A DNA stretch of 64,000 bases from Phosphoribacter sp037046615 (GTDB lineage Bacteria; Actinomycetota; Actinomycetes; Actinomycetales; Dermatophilaceae), in the NCBI GenBank assembly GCA_037046615.1, contig JBAOHD010000012.1, positions 1 through 64,000 on the forward strand, written 5' to 3'. The notes below the pieces were generated by a model. The model was not told where the DNA came from, did no database searches, and worked only from the letters and a program-made list of their open reading frames with translations. Numbering within the stretch: position 1 is the stretch's first letter; every line of letters starts with the position of its first letter. The translations under genes were made by a program, and so were the position numbers. Below, one piece after another: positions 15,093-25,569 of this stretch.

Positions 15093-17933
15093 ATGTCAGC
15101 CGTCGCATCGAGCGCTAGCACGGAGTTACTGCAGTACTTCCACGACCTTCTCGCCTCACACTTCGGTGACCTGCGCGATGCTCGCGCCAAGCTCGACCCC
15201 AGCTCACCGGTATTCGCGTTGGAGCACGATCTCTCCTCAGACGACCTCGAACTACTCAAGGGAGGGGTCCGCGAGGCGATCAAGAGCCACTACATCACGC
15301 GTTATCAGAAGACCTGGCTGCCATTCGTGGTCTACGCCGCGGAGGTGGGGTATGGCTACGCCGGTGACGAGTACTGGACCACGTTCTCCTCACTGACGCC
15401 CCGCTGGGCGAGCCAAGAGCGAGCGATCCTCCGTGAGTGGTTCGTTCGTTTTCACGGTCAGTTCGGGGGCGCCCGCCCATCGGGCGCGTGGGCCAACCAG
15501 TTCACGATCATCTCTTGGCCGATCACCCACGCCGTGCTGCCGACCTACCTTCAGCGCCACCTCGTGCAGTTGCTGTTCGAGTTCAGCGGCGCGCTCACCT
15601 CAGAGTTGCTCGACGACCCTGAGGCGCTGGGCATCCGGCTGGCCCGTCGTGCGTCGAATTACCCTGACCGCTTCCGCATTCTCTGCCAGAACACCACGCT
15701 CGTCGGCCAAGTCGCCGTCGCGCTGCTCTCCGGCGACAACGAACCGACACCGTACCTGTCCGCATCGACGCTGGCGCGCATCATTGACGGACTCTCAGAG
15801 GAGTCGCAGGCGCGCCACTGGCTGAAGTCCGCGAGGACCTCTGCGCGTCGCGTTCGTGGCTTCAGTCCTGGGGAGCGTGCACCAGTCGCCGCAACCAGTT
15901 CGAAGAACCTGCCCCGAGCGACCGACCCGCGCCTCTTCCTTCGCTACGACGAGGGGTGGAAGGCCTTCGCTGAGCTTCCGGACCTCGCCGGGGTTGGAGC
16001 GAGCAGGCCAGACATTTACACGCAACTGCGCATATCCCGCGCGACGGTGAACGGAGGGGCGCGGCCGATTCCCCCGAGCGGATTGCTGTACCCGGGGCAG
16101 GACGTGAGACTCGCCCGCTGGCCCAGTCCGGACAGACCGTTCCTGCAGCTAGATGGAGGCGACGCTGCCGTCAACGGCATCTTGGCAGCGCAGTGCGTCA
16201 TCACAAAGGGACCGTGGTGGCTGTTTCGTCGCCAGGGCCCCGGCCTCGCACTTGAGGTCAAAGGCAAGTTCGTCCGACCCGGACACCGCTATGTGCTTAT
16301 TGGTAGGGACACTCTCGGTGCTCCGGTGGTGTCATGGTGTACCGAGTTACCCATCGGCACCAGCGGCGTTCAGGCCTATGACTGCGAAGTGCCGCCGCAA
16401 CTCAGCCAGAGCGAAGAAGCGGCACTCCTGACGGCCGGGCTATCTGTCACCTCGCACGTTGCGATCCGGCCCGTGGGCATCGTGGCGAGCGCTTGGGACG
16501 GTGAAGGTGAGGTCGAGTGGCTCGCGGGAGAGCCGGCCATGCTCGGCATCCACTCCGACCTGGTCCCAAACCGAGCCCGCGTCGAGATCGCTGACAGCGT
16601 CTACTTCCTTGAGTGGACTGCGGGCGAGGCCGAACTGCTCTTCACGCTCGAAGGCCTCCCCGTAGGCGCCCACGAACTCAGGGTGACCCTGCTCGGCGAG
16701 AGTGAGCGCCAACTCGCTTCCGGTGCCTTGTTGATCACCATCCGTGACCCCCAGGTCCGCCCTGAGGGCGCCTCGATCGGCGAGGGAATCCGCCTGCTCG
16801 CTACCCCGAACCGGCCGACGATGGCTGAGCTTTGGGACGAGCGGGCCGTCATCACCATCGACGGCCCAGCCGACATCGAAGCCGACCTTAGGGTCTCCCT
16901 GTTCGACGAGCGTGCACAGTCACTTGCGGGACTGCGGCGTTCGGTGCGGTTTCCGCTTGAGGAGGCTGACTGGCGCCACCTGGCCAAGTCTCTGAGGACT
17001 GATCAGCGCTTCACCGATGTCTACGACAGCGCCGAGTCCTGCGTCGTCTCGGTCGTGCGGGACGGCGTCGGGTTTGCGACTTTGACCTGCGAGCGGGGAT
17101 TCCGGCCGCTCCGGTGGCGCTTCGCTCGCAGTCACGACGGAGGAGTACTGGCGACCCTGATCGATCGCACGGATGGCGGCACAACAAGCCTCGACTTCTA
17201 CGACGTAGACGCTCCGCTGACCGCCATGCGGAAAGATCCTGCGGAGACGCTCACCGTGCCGCCGCGTGGCGGTCTGGCCGTCGCGACGGCGGGCGATGCG
17301 GTGGCCGCCGCGATTCTCCCCACCGAGCCGAACGCCATGCTGCGGATGCCCAGGGAGAGCCCAGCCGTCGCGGCGACGTCGAACTCGCCCCGTGAGGTGC
17401 TGAGGCTGGCCGAAGGTCACCAACGGTGGCTGGATGCCGAACTCCCTGCCGATGCATTCGCCAGATACCAGCAGCAGTCCGTTGGCGATGCCATCGCCCG
17501 AGCCATCGGAACGCTCATCGGTGGCAGCTACTGGGCAGCCATTGAGCGGAAGCTGTCCGGAGCGCGAGATGCCTCCGACTATCTCGATGACATGAAGGGC
17601 GCGGTGGGCATTTCCACCGAGCACAGGGCGATAGCGTCGACCATCGCCTATCGCTTGTACAAGTGGCTCAAGCCCGAGGAATTGCTCCTCGGGTTCCACG
17701 AGGCCATCTCGCCGCACCTGGCCGGCTACGGCCTCAAAGGACGGCCTTCGGTGGCGCGCTTTCTTCTCATGCTCGCCGGGAGGCCCGGCTATGTCACCGA
17801 GTGGGAACCCAACGAAGCGGCCTTCATCCTCGAACGAGTGCTTCTTTCCCCGGTGCTCTACCGCGCAGCTCGCTTCGCGGTACTCGGCACGCGCGCACTC
17901 AATGACGCCAAAGGCGTTGAGAGGAGCTTCTGA
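15093..17933 (+). CDS. 946-aa protein of unknown family, first gene of the Druantia-like operon
   Basis: A cytoplasmic protein without signal or membrane segments. The N-terminal 230 residues are helical with aromatic motifs (ITRYQKTWLPFVVYAAEVGYG, then YAGDEYWTTFS). The middle (about 310-640) is beta-rich with Gly and Pro turns and looks Ig-like. The C-terminal 200 residues are helical again (KLSGARDASDYLDDMKGAVG). No catalytic motif is evident. Its stop overlaps the next start (TGATG), placing it in one operon with the DruE-like helicase. It occupies the position of the large undefined proteins of Druantia operons (DruB/DruC/DruH), but I cannot claim homology without a profile search. Confidence 0.75.
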   Translation: MSAVASSASTELLQYFHDLLASHFGDLRDARAKLDPSSPVFALEHDLSSDDLELLKGGVREAIKSHYITRYQKTWLPFVVYAAEVGYGYAGDEYWTTFSSLTPRWASQERAILREWFVRFHGQFGGARPSGAWANQFTIISWPITHAVLPTYLQRHLVQLLFEFSGALTSELLDDPEALGIRLARRASNYPDRFRILCQNTTLVGQVAVALLSGDNEPTPYLSASTLARIIDGLSEESQARHWLKSARTSARRVRGFSPGERAPVAATSSKNLPRATDPRLFLRYDEGWKAFAELPDLAGVGASRPDIYTQLRISRATVNGGARPIPPSGLLYPGQDVRLARWPSPDRPFLQLDGGDAAVNGILAAQCVITKGPWWLFRRQGPGLALEVKGKFVRPGHRYVLIGRDTLGAPVVSWCTELPIGTSGVQAYDCEVPPQLSQSEEAALLTAGLSVTSHVAIRPVGIVASAWDGEGEVEWLAGEPAMLGIHSDLVPNRARVEIADSVYFLEWTAGEAELLFTLEGLPVGAHELRVTLLGESERQLASGALLITIRDPQVRPEGASIGEGIRLLATPNRPTMAELWDERAVITIDGPADIEADLRVSLFDERAQSLAGLRRSVRFPLEEADWRHLAKSLRTDQRFTDVYDSAESCVVSVVRDGVGFATLTCERGFRPLRWRFARSHDGGVLATLIDRTDGGTTSLDFYDVDAPLTAMRKDPAETLTVPPRGGLAVATAGDAVAAAILPTEPNAMLRMPRESPAVAATSNSPREVLRLAEGHQRWLDAELPADAFARYQQQSVGDAIARAIGTLIGGSYWAAIERKLSGARDASDYLDDMKGAVGISTEHRAIASTIAYRLYKWLKPEELLLGFHEAISPHLAGYGLKGRPSVARFLLMLAGRPGYVTEWEPNEAAFILERVLLSPVLYRAARFAVLGTRALNDAKGVERSF

Positions 17934-19021
17934 TGAAACTCACCAAGCAGACCGCAGATACCGCGTCATATCTCGCCGTCGAGACACTCGGTCTCGATCC
18001 CGACGCCGTCGGACTGACGTCCACCGAGGGTGTAGCCGTCTCCCTCCGCCGGGCCGCTTCGTTCATGTGTCCGACCAGCCCCGGGAGGCTCGTTGACGCT
18101 GTTCTCGGCGCCCTGAGGCCCCTGGACGGGGATGACCTACAGCGAGACGAGGTCGTCGAGTTGCTCGACCTGTTGGTGTCATCGGGTGACTTGCTGGAGT
18201 TGCGGCACGAGAGCGGTCGATCGACACGCTTACTGTTCCTCGCGCCGCCGTCCTTCATCGAGCGCGTGCCAGGAACCTACTTACTCATGGGTGTGCGGCC
18301 GTTCGGCGCACCCTTGATCAGCGACGAGTTGGCGGGCGCAATCGAGTACGAGGGTCACACCCGGCTCTTGACGTTGGAGCCCGCCGACTACGAGAAGGAA
18401 CTGCGCGCGCGTGGATTGCAGCAGGTGCCGAAGAAGCGATGGATTGCCAGCCCCAGCGTAGAGGCGCCAGCCGACCTGATTAAGCAGCACCGTTCCCGCC
18501 TGAACGTCGCGGCCGATGCTGGTGAGCTTGAGGGCCTCCAACTGCTCGATCCTGCGACGAAGGTGCGCTACTACCGAGGACGTTGGCGAACGCCTGCAGC
18601 AACCGATACCGGTGACTTCCTGGCTCGTCGGCCGCAGGCGTACGGCGCTGACCTGTGGTGCCTGGTCCGGTGCGAGGCTGGCGTACCGATGCGCATCCTG
18701 GAGTTTCCGGTGGCTGATCCGGTCGTCCCTGGCCGCGACGAGGCCTGGCGTTACCAGGCGGCGATCGACGCCCTGCGCGGCACGCCTCAGGAGTTCCGCA
18801 TCAGGCGAGGTGCTCGCCCCAGCGACGACGCGATCCTTGACTTCTTCTCGCCGCTCCCCGGATTCGCTGAGCGCTATGTGCAGTTCGCGGGACTCGCCCT
18901 GGGGAAGTCCACCGGCTCCCTGTTCTCGTTCCGGCTGCCCCCTGAGGCATTGGACGACGTGACCAAATTCCTGACTGACATGCTTTGGATGACCTACCAG
19001 GAGGACAGCAGTGGCGACTAA
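17933..19021 (+). CDS. 362-aa protein of unknown family in the Druantia-like operon
   Basis: The N-terminal 90 residues are helical and may hold a winged helix (LQRDEVVELLDLLVSSGDLLEL). The rest is mixed alpha/beta (PGTYLLMGVRPFGAPLISDEL, then VRYYRGRWRTPAATDTGDF). The gene overlaps the upstream gene by 1 bp and the helicase gene by 11 bp, so it is translated with both. The size is in the range expected of a small Druantia subunit, but no sequence signature supports a name. It was probably co-inherited as a subunit acting with the helicase. Confidence 0.75.
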   Translation: MKLTKQTADTASYLAVETLGLDPDAVGLTSTEGVAVSLRRAASFMCPTSPGRLVDAVLGALRPLDGDDLQRDEVVELLDLLVSSGDLLELRHESGRSTRLLFLAPPSFIERVPGTYLLMGVRPFGAPLISDELAGAIEYEGHTRLLTLEPADYEKELRARGLQQVPKKRWIASPSVEAPADLIKQHRSRLNVAADAGELEGLQLLDPATKVRYYRGRWRTPAATDTGDFLARRPQAYGADLWCLVRCEAGVPMRILEFPVADPVVPGRDEAWRYQAAIDALRGTPQEFRIRRGARPSDDAILDFFSPLPGFAERYVQFAGLALGKSTGSLFSFRLPPEALDDVTKFLTDMLWMTYQEDSSGD

Positions 19022-22000
19022 TGCCCCCACCATCGGGGAGACGATCGATGAGATCCAAGCCGCCCTGCGCGACTACATCGAGGCGACTTACCACGTCGGC
19101 CACCCGACGGTCATTGAGCAGCGACGACACCTGCTGACTTCGGAAGGCGTGCTGTTCAAGGCCCCGTACATTGAGAGCACGCCGCGCTACAAGACGAACC
19201 GACGGTTCGGTGAACTCGATGTCGACCCACAGATCCACGCCTTGTTCGGGATGCTCACCCAGAAGATGGGCGGTCTCGACCGGCTGCTTTACGACCCGCC
19301 CTACACCCACCAAGCCGAGGCGTTGGAGTGGACGTCGCGGGATGGCAAGAGCCTGGCCATCACGACAGGTACCGGTTCGGGAAAGACCGAGTCGTTCTTG
19401 CTCCCCATGCTCGCCAAGCTGGCGACGGAGGCGGCGCATCGACCAACGCATTTTACCGCTCCGGCCGTTCGGGCCTTGATCCTCTACCCGATGAACGCAC
19501 TGGTGAACGACCAACTCGGTCGTCTCCGCCTGCTCCTTGGCGACCCGCGCGTGACGACGCAGTTCAACGCCTGGGCCGGGCGACCGGCGCGGTTCGCTCG
19601 CTACACAAGCCGCACGCTCTACCCGGGCGTCCGGACCGTCAAGAAGGACCAGCAGCGGCTCGGCTCGATCGAGGATTTCTATCTGCTCCTGATTGACCAG
19701 GCTGCTGACCCGAGCGCGCCGGGGCACGCGCAGGCGAAGGCCCTCAAGGCAAAGCTGGAGCAGCGGGGCAAGTGGCCCGCTAAGCCCGACCTAAAGAAGT
19801 GGTTCGGGCCGAAGGGTTCGCGCTGGAAGGACCCCAAGACCGACGAGTTCATCCGCGCCGTTATGCAGCCGAGTGACCCAGAACTGCTGACTCGGCACGA
19901 GGTGCTGGCAGCGCCACCGGACGTGCTCATAACCAACTATTCAATGTTGGAGTACATGCTCATGCGGCCGCTGGAGCGGCCAGTGTTCGACCACACGCGC
20001 CAGTGGCTGGCTGACAACCCCGAAGAGAAGTTTCTTCTGGTGGTCGATGAAGCGCACCTCTATCGGGGGGCCGCTGGTGCCGAGGTGGCGCTGCTGCTGC
20101 GCCGGCTCCGCTCGAGGCTCGGGATCACCCCGGACAGGCTGCAAGTCATCACCACCAGCGCCTCCTTTACAACCCCGGAGTACGCGCGCGGCTTTGCCGC
20201 CCAGCTGACCGGCAAAGACCCTAACGACTTCCGTACCGTAACCAGCCAGTGGGCCCCTCGCGGCGGCGCTGCTGCGGGGTCGGCAGCCGATGCCGCCTTG
20301 CTCGCGGGAGTCCCGCTCGAGGACTTCTACGCGGTCGACTCAGACGCCGAGCGTGCGGCTGCCGTGGCCGGTCTGCTCAATGAGCGTGGCGTCGCTAACC
20401 ACGACCAAGGCATCGGCGTGCTGCTTGACATGGCGCTGAGTTCGTACGGCCCGATGAATCTGCTCGTCAACGAAACGATGCAGAAGGCGCAGCCGATCAG
20501 TGAGCTGGGCCGGGTGATCTTCCCGGGCGTCGATGCGGGGCAGGCGGACAAGGCCGTGACCACGCTGGTCGCGCTCGGCAGCGCTGCCCGAAAGACTTCC
20601 GATGAGGCGGGGCTACTCCCGTGCCGCGTACACGCCTTCTTCCGGGGTCTACCTGGACTATGGGCATGCATCGATCCGGAGTGCGCTGCGGTCGACCGCA
20701 GCGAGTTGCCACCTGGCCCCGGCCCTATCGGCAAGCTCTACCCCCAGCCCCAAGCCACCTGCGACTGCAGTGCTCGGGTGTTCGAGTTCTACACGTGCCG
20801 TCACTGCGGCTCCGCCTACGCCCGGGCATACACCGACAACCTGCAGGACCCGGACTTTTTGTGGCATGAGCCGGGCGGTGCGTTCCAGACCACTAGTGGT
20901 TCGATCCCCGAACTGTTTCCGCTGGACCTCCTCCTCGAGGAGCCCTCGGCGGGCCAGGTGGAGGTCGCCGAGATCGATCTCGTGACTGGTCGACTCCGGA
21001 CCGACCATCCGCCAACGCGTCGTCGTGTCGTGTTCCTCCCGAAGCTCCGAGCAGGCGAAACCGTCACCAGCGACGACGATGATGACGACACCGACGATCA
21101 GGCCGAAGCGAACGGCGAGTTCAAGCCATGCGGGGTCTGCGGCCAGATGGCTGGCTTCGGACGCTCCTCGGTTCAAGACCACCAAACGAAGGGCGATCAA
21201 CCGTTCCAAGCCCTGGTGACCCGGCAGATCGAGGTCCAGCCGCCGAGCGCTCCCTATTCAGACTTCGCCCCGCTCCGGGGTCGCAAGGTGCTGGCGTTCT
21301 CCGACTCGCGGCAGGTCGCCGCTCGTCTGGCGCCGAACCTGCAGGCCTACTCCATGCGCGACGTGATTCGCCCGCTGATCCTCAAGGGCTGGACCGATCT
21401 CGCCGCCCAGCCCGGCATTGGCACGCAGCTCAGCCTGGAGCGCCTTTACCTGGCGGTCATGGTTGGCGCTAAGCAGCTCAAGGTGCGACTGCGCCCTGAG
21501 CTGCGACAGGCCGAGTCCCTTCACGTCGCACGGGACGTAGGCAAAGCTGTCGATAAGGGCGCTCTGAGGGGCGATGTCGCTGCCACGATGGAACTGCTCA
21601 TGCTCACGGCCCAGCCGCCTCAGGCCTTGCTGCGCGCCATGTACGCCACGCTGACGGACAAGTACTACGGCCTGACATCGCTCGGCCTGGCATCGCTGCG
21701 CGAGAAGGCCAGCCTGACGGACGAACTCCTCGCCAATCTGCCCGTCATTCCGGTCGTGGCGACCACAGACGAAGAGCGGCTGGCGCTCCTTCGGATGTGG
21801 CTGGCGCAGTGGTCCACCCCGGCACGCGGCATCTGGTTCCCGGGGATGACCCAGGAATGGTGGCGTCAGAAGCGCGGCGTCAAGCCGCACTCGGGCAAGT
21901 TCCAGACGGTCGAGCGGTGGCTCGACACCCCGGCGGCTAAGAAGGTCTTCAAGGACTCGTGGCTGCCGACGATCCTGCCGACGTTCTGCGAGCTGCAGGG

Positions 22001-24584
22001 CAACAAGTACCGGTTGCTAGCGGGCAATGTGGCGCTGGATATCGGAGGACTGTGGGGCTACTGCGAGCGATGCAGATTCACGCAGCGCCCGTTTCCTAGA
22101 TCCACCAAGTGCGTGAGCTGTGGCGCCGACAAGGTGCGCACGCTCGATCCCGAGACGGACGAGGTCTTCCAAGCGCGCAAGGGCTACTACCGGGAGAGCG
22201 CTGAGCGCGCCCTAAAGACCCCTGGCAAGCCGATCATGAGCATCATTGCTGCCGAGCACACGGCACAGCTCAACGCGGCGCAGTCCGACGCGGTCTTTTC
22301 CCGTGCGGAGGAGTACGAGCTTCTGTTCCAGGACGTCAACGTCGGATTGCCTCGACCGGGCGAGCAGGAGCGAGCGGCTATCGATGTGCTCTCATGCACG
22401 ACGACGATGGAGGTCGGTATCGACATCGGCAGCCTGTCCGGTGTCGCACTCCGCAACATGCCGCCGTCGCGGGCCAACTACCAGCAGCGAGCTGGTCGGG
22501 CCGGGCGTCGTGGCAACGCGGTCGCTACCGTCGTCGCGTTCGGCAGTGCCGATACCCACGATGACCACTACTTCCGCAATCCAGATCTCATGATTCGCGG
22601 CGAGGTGGACGACCCGATCCTGACGTTGGACAACGACGAGATCGCCCGTCGTCATGTCATCGCGTACCTGCTCCAGCGCTACAACCAGGCGCGGCTGCCG
22701 CAGATTGACCCCGAAGACCAGCCGCAGCTCTTCGAGGTGCTCGGCACGGTGCGGAGCTTCGTCGGCACGACGTCGCCGCTCAACCGCGCCGACTTCGAGG
22801 AGTGGCTGACCCAGAATGAGTCCGATCTCAGCCGGGATGTGGACACTTGGCTGCCCTCGGAGCTCAAGCCCGAGGATCGCCAGACGATCCTCGAGGAGTT
22901 GGTCAGTAAGACCCTCAGTGAGATCGACAAGGCCCTTGATTTGGAGCCTGACGGCAAGCTCCCGGAGCCGGAGGAAGGCGACGCAGCTCCTGCTGACGAC
23001 GAAGTGGAAGGGGGCGACTCAGGCGAGGACGGCGCGGAGCTTCCTAGCGAGCCTCGCAGTCAGACAAACCTTCTCGATCGCCTGCTCTACAAGGGCGTCC
23101 TACCGCGATACGCCTTCCCAACGGATGTCGTCGCCTTCCACGTCTTCGATCGCGACAAGTCTGAGCCGTTCCACACCGAGTTCCGGTACGCCCCGAGCCA
23201 AGGACTGCCCATCGCGCTCAGCCAATATGCGCCTGGCAAGGTCGTCTGGATCGACAACAAGGAGTGGACCTCCGGGGCGATCTACGCTCCGATGCACAAG
23301 GAACGCTTCCAGGCATGGCGCGACAAGTGGCTGTACTTCGAGTGTCAGGTCTGCCACTACGCCAAGCACTTCCCTTACGACCAGGCAGAGCGCGGTGAGG
23401 AGCGTGACTGTCCCGCGTGCGGGGCGGTCGACAAGTTCGGCAAGGCGATGAACTGGATGCGCCCGCCTGGCTTCGCTCACCGTGCCAACGACGAGCCCGG
23501 CACCAGCCCAGATGATGCACCCGCAAACAGCTACGCGACGCGCGCCAAGTTGGTGGCGGAAGGTCCCGAGGAGGAAGAGGCGTGGGATCACGTCACTGAC
23601 CGTCTGGAGCAGACCTACCGCCGCGACACCCTTCTGGTCACCAACACAGGTCCTCGCAGCGAGGGCTATACCTACTGCACCCGGTGCGGTCTCATCGAGC
23701 CGACCAAGGGGGCAACCGGTGTCGTGTCTGGAACACACCCCAAGCCCTACCCGGACGAGCGCGAGCCGGACTGCCCGGGCTCGGCCTCGACGCGCGGACT
23801 GGTGCTGGGCACCGACTTCATCTCGGACGTGCTTCTCGTCCGCTTCAAGGTCGATGCGCCGCTCACTCTGCGCCCGGAACTGCTCTCGACTCAGGTGGCG
23901 CTACGGACGATCGCCGAAGCCCTCACCATCGCGGCGACCGGCGAACTCGACGTGGACGCGAGCGAGTTGCAGGCCGAGTATCGGCCAGCGTTGACCCCGG
24001 CCGGCAACCATGGGCTTGAGGCGGAGATCTATCTATACGACACGCTGGCAGGTGGCGCGGGCTTCACGCGTCGTGTGCACGGGTATGGACTCTCGATCTT
24101 CAAGAAGGCGCTGGAGCGCCTGGAGACCTGCCCGGCGGACTGTGATGCCTCCTGCTACCGGTGCCTGCGAAGCTTCCGGAACCGCTTCGAGCACGGGCTG
24201 CTGGACCGCAGAGTCGGGGCGGCCCTCCTGCGGTACGTGCTCGACGGCACGACGCCGAGCCTCGACGACGTTCGGGTGAGTCAGTCGATCGACAAACTGC
24301 TCGCGGACCTCGACAGCCGCAATATCAACGGCCTCCAGTTCCTGAAGAACGAACCCGTTGATATCGATGGCCTGGGCACAATCACGGCACCGCTGTTGGC
24401 CCGCGGCAAGGGCAAGGATCGCATCTTCTACATCCAGAGTCCGCTCACGCGGGACCTGCCGCCCACGCAGGAACTCTGGGACGCCAAGGAACTCGGCGGC
24501 GTACCGGTGTACCCGGTTGATGACCTGGTCGTGATGCGCAACCTGCCCGTGGCGAGCCAGCAGGTACTCAAGTGGCTGAGTTGA
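19011..24584 (+). CDS. druE-like: DruE-like superfamily 2 helicase with DUF1998 C-terminus
   Basis: At 1857 residues this is a giant DEAD/DEAH-type helicase. Walker A TGTGSGKT is at 119-126. The Walker B box VVDEAHLYRG is near 344. The second RecA domain has the motif DIGSLSGVALRN and the arginine region QQRAGRAGRRGN around 1140-1170. Several Cys pairs suggest zinc sites (TCRHCGSAY near 600; CQVCHYAK and CPACG near 1450). Near 1705-1733 is the DUF1998 signature C-x3-C-x3-CYRCL, then N and H, ending LLDRR. Length and domain order match Druantia DruE and also resemble DISARM DrmA/DrmB. It probably translocates on DNA and recognises phage DNA. The GTG start overlaps the preceding gene. Confidence 0.85.
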   Translation: MATNAPTIGETIDEIQAALRDYIEATYHVGHPTVIEQRRHLLTSEGVLFKAPYIESTPRYKTNRRFGELDVDPQIHALFGMLTQKMGGLDRLLYDPPYTHQAEALEWTSRDGKSLAITTGTGSGKTESFLLPMLAKLATEAAHRPTHFTAPAVRALILYPMNALVNDQLGRLRLLLGDPRVTTQFNAWAGRPARFARYTSRTLYPGVRTVKKDQQRLGSIEDFYLLLIDQAADPSAPGHAQAKALKAKLEQRGKWPAKPDLKKWFGPKGSRWKDPKTDEFIRAVMQPSDPELLTRHEVLAAPPDVLITNYSMLEYMLMRPLERPVFDHTRQWLADNPEEKFLLVVDEAHLYRGAAGAEVALLLRRLRSRLGITPDRLQVITTSASFTTPEYARGFAAQLTGKDPNDFRTVTSQWAPRGGAAAGSAADAALLAGVPLEDFYAVDSDAERAAAVAGLLNERGVANHDQGIGVLLDMALSSYGPMNLLVNETMQKAQPISELGRVIFPGVDAGQADKAVTTLVALGSAARKTSDEAGLLPCRVHAFFRGLPGLWACIDPECAAVDRSELPPGPGPIGKLYPQPQATCDCSARVFEFYTCRHCGSAYARAYTDNLQDPDFLWHEPGGAFQTTSGSIPELFPLDLLLEEPSAGQVEVAEIDLVTGRLRTDHPPTRRRVVFLPKLRAGETVTSDDDDDDTDDQAEANGEFKPCGVCGQMAGFGRSSVQDHQTKGDQPFQALVTRQIEVQPPSAPYSDFAPLRGRKVLAFSDSRQVAARLAPNLQAYSMRDVIRPLILKGWTDLAAQPGIGTQLSLERLYLAVMVGAKQLKVRLRPELRQAESLHVARDVGKAVDKGALRGDVAATMELLMLTAQPPQALLRAMYATLTDKYYGLTSLGLASLREKASLTDELLANLPVIPVVATTDEERLALLRMWLAQWSTPARGIWFPGMTQEWWRQKRGVKPHSGKFQTVERWLDTPAAKKVFKDSWLPTILPTFCELQGNKYRLLAGNVALDIGGLWGYCERCRFTQRPFPRSTKCVSCGADKVRTLDPETDEVFQARKGYYRESAERALKTPGKPIMSIIAAEHTAQLNAAQSDAVFSRAEEYELLFQDVNVGLPRPGEQERAAIDVLSCTTTMEVGIDIGSLSGVALRNMPPSRANYQQRAGRAGRRGNAVATVVAFGSADTHDDHYFRNPDLMIRGEVDDPILTLDNDEIARRHVIAYLLQRYNQARLPQIDPEDQPQLFEVLGTVRSFVGTTSPLNRADFEEWLTQNESDLSRDVDTWLPSELKPEDRQTILEELVSKTLSEIDKALDLEPDGKLPEPEEGDAAPADDEVEGGDSGEDGAELPSEPRSQTNLLDRLLYKGVLPRYAFPTDVVAFHVFDRDKSEPFHTEFRYAPSQGLPIALSQYAPGKVVWIDNKEWTSGAIYAPMHKERFQAWRDKWLYFECQVCHYAKHFPYDQAERGEERDCPACGAVDKFGKAMNWMRPPGFAHRANDEPGTSPDDAPANSYATRAKLVAEGPEEEEAWDHVTDRLEQTYRRDTLLVTNTGPRSEGYTYCTRCGLIEPTKGATGVVSGTHPKPYPDEREPDCPGSASTRGLVLGTDFISDVLLVRFKVDAPLTLRPELLSTQVALRTIAEALTIAATGELDVDASELQAEYRPALTPAGNHGLEAEIYLYDTLAGGAGFTRRVHGYGLSIFKKALERLETCPADCDASCYRCLRSFRNRFEHGLLDRRVGAALLRYVLDGTTPSLDDVRVSQSIDKLLADLDSRNINGLQFLKNEPVDIDGLGTITAPLLARGKGKDRIFYIQSPLTRDLPPTQELWDAKELGGVPVYPVDDLVVMRNLPVASQQVLKWLS

Positions 24585-24695
24585 CTGAGCCGAAGGTGCT
24601 TGAGACGGGGGTCGTCTCGGGGCGAGCACTCCTCCGCGATGCGCCCGCGATGTGGAGCTATTCGTCGCTCAAGGACGTTGAGGGGTGCCCTCGTC

Positions 24696-24700
24696 GTTAC
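24696..24700. repeat. Target-site duplication GTTAC of the IS21 element, left copy
   Basis: GTTAC precedes the TGTCGG left end at 24701 and recurs at 26865-26869 after the right end. Confidence 0.85.
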
Positions 24701-24765
24701 TGTCGGCAACGCTCCAAAGTGAGGCCGATCCGACGCTCGAAATCGAGGCCACCGGTTCGTGTTTC

Positions 24766-25569
24766 TTAGTGTGCCGTGTCTTGGGTCTTGATGCTGGGCA
24801 GGGTGTCTATCCCGCGGTTGCGTAGCCGGTAGCTGGCGCCTTTGAGGGTGAGGACGTCGGCGTGGTGAACGATCCGGTCGATCATTGCGGCGGCGACGGC
24901 TTGGTCGCCGAACACGCCGCCCCAACCGCTGAAGGGCAGGTTGCTGGTGAGGATCAGCGAGGCGTGTTCGTAGCGGGATGAGACGAGTTGGAAGAAGAGG
25001 TTCGCGGCGTCTTGATCGAAGGGCAGGTAGCCGACCTCGTCGATGATGATCAGCCCGTAGCGGCGCAGCCTGGCGAGCTCTTGTGGGAGCCGTCCGCCGC
25101 GGTGGGTGTCGGTGAGTCGGGTGACCCAGTCGGTCGCGGTCGCGAACAGCACTCGGTGGCCGTGGTGCGCGGCGGCGATGCCCAGTCCAGTGGCCAGATG
25201 GGTTTTCCCGGTGCCGGGCGGTCCGAGCAGGACGACGTTGCGTGCTTCGGTCAGGAACCCACCGGATGCCAGCGATGCGACCTGCTGGCGGACCGCGGGT
25301 TGAGCGTCCCAGTCGAACTCCTCGATCGTCTTGCGCGCTGCGAACCCGGCCGCGCGGATCCGCAGTGAGGCACCGGAGGCGTTGCGGGCAGCGACCTCAC
25401 GGTCCAGGACAGCGGCCAGGTACTCCTCGTGGGTCCAGCCGGCGTCGCGGGCGTGGTCGGCCAACCGTCCGGCGGCTTCGGTGATCCGTGGTGCTTTCAA
25501 CGCGCTGGCGAGGTAGGTCAGCTGTTTGAGAGCCTGCGCCCCGTCGGTCTTCGCCTTGGTCGCCATCAC
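24766..25569 (-). CDS. istB: IstB-like ATP-binding protein of IS21
   Basis: The 267-residue AAA+ ATPase has Walker A VVLLGPPGTGKTHLATGLG and Walker B GLIIIDEVGYLPFD, both typical of IstB, which is related to DnaC. It assists the IstA transposase in target joining. Its start (GTG 25569 or ATG 25566) overlaps the istA stop, so the two are coupled. It is complete. Confidence 0.93.
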   Translation of the reverse strand: MMATKAKTDGAQALKQLTYLASALKAPRITEAAGRLADHARDAGWTHEEYLAAVLDREVAARNASGASLRIRAAGFAARKTIEEFDWDAQPAVRQQVASLASGGFLTEARNVVLLGPPGTGKTHLATGLGIAAAHHGHRVLFATATDWVTRLTDTHRGGRLPQELARLRRYGLIIIDEVGYLPFDQDAANLFFQLVSSRYEHASLILTSNLPFSGWGGVFGDQAVAAAMIDRIVHHADVLTLKGASYRLRNRGIDTLPSIKTQDTAH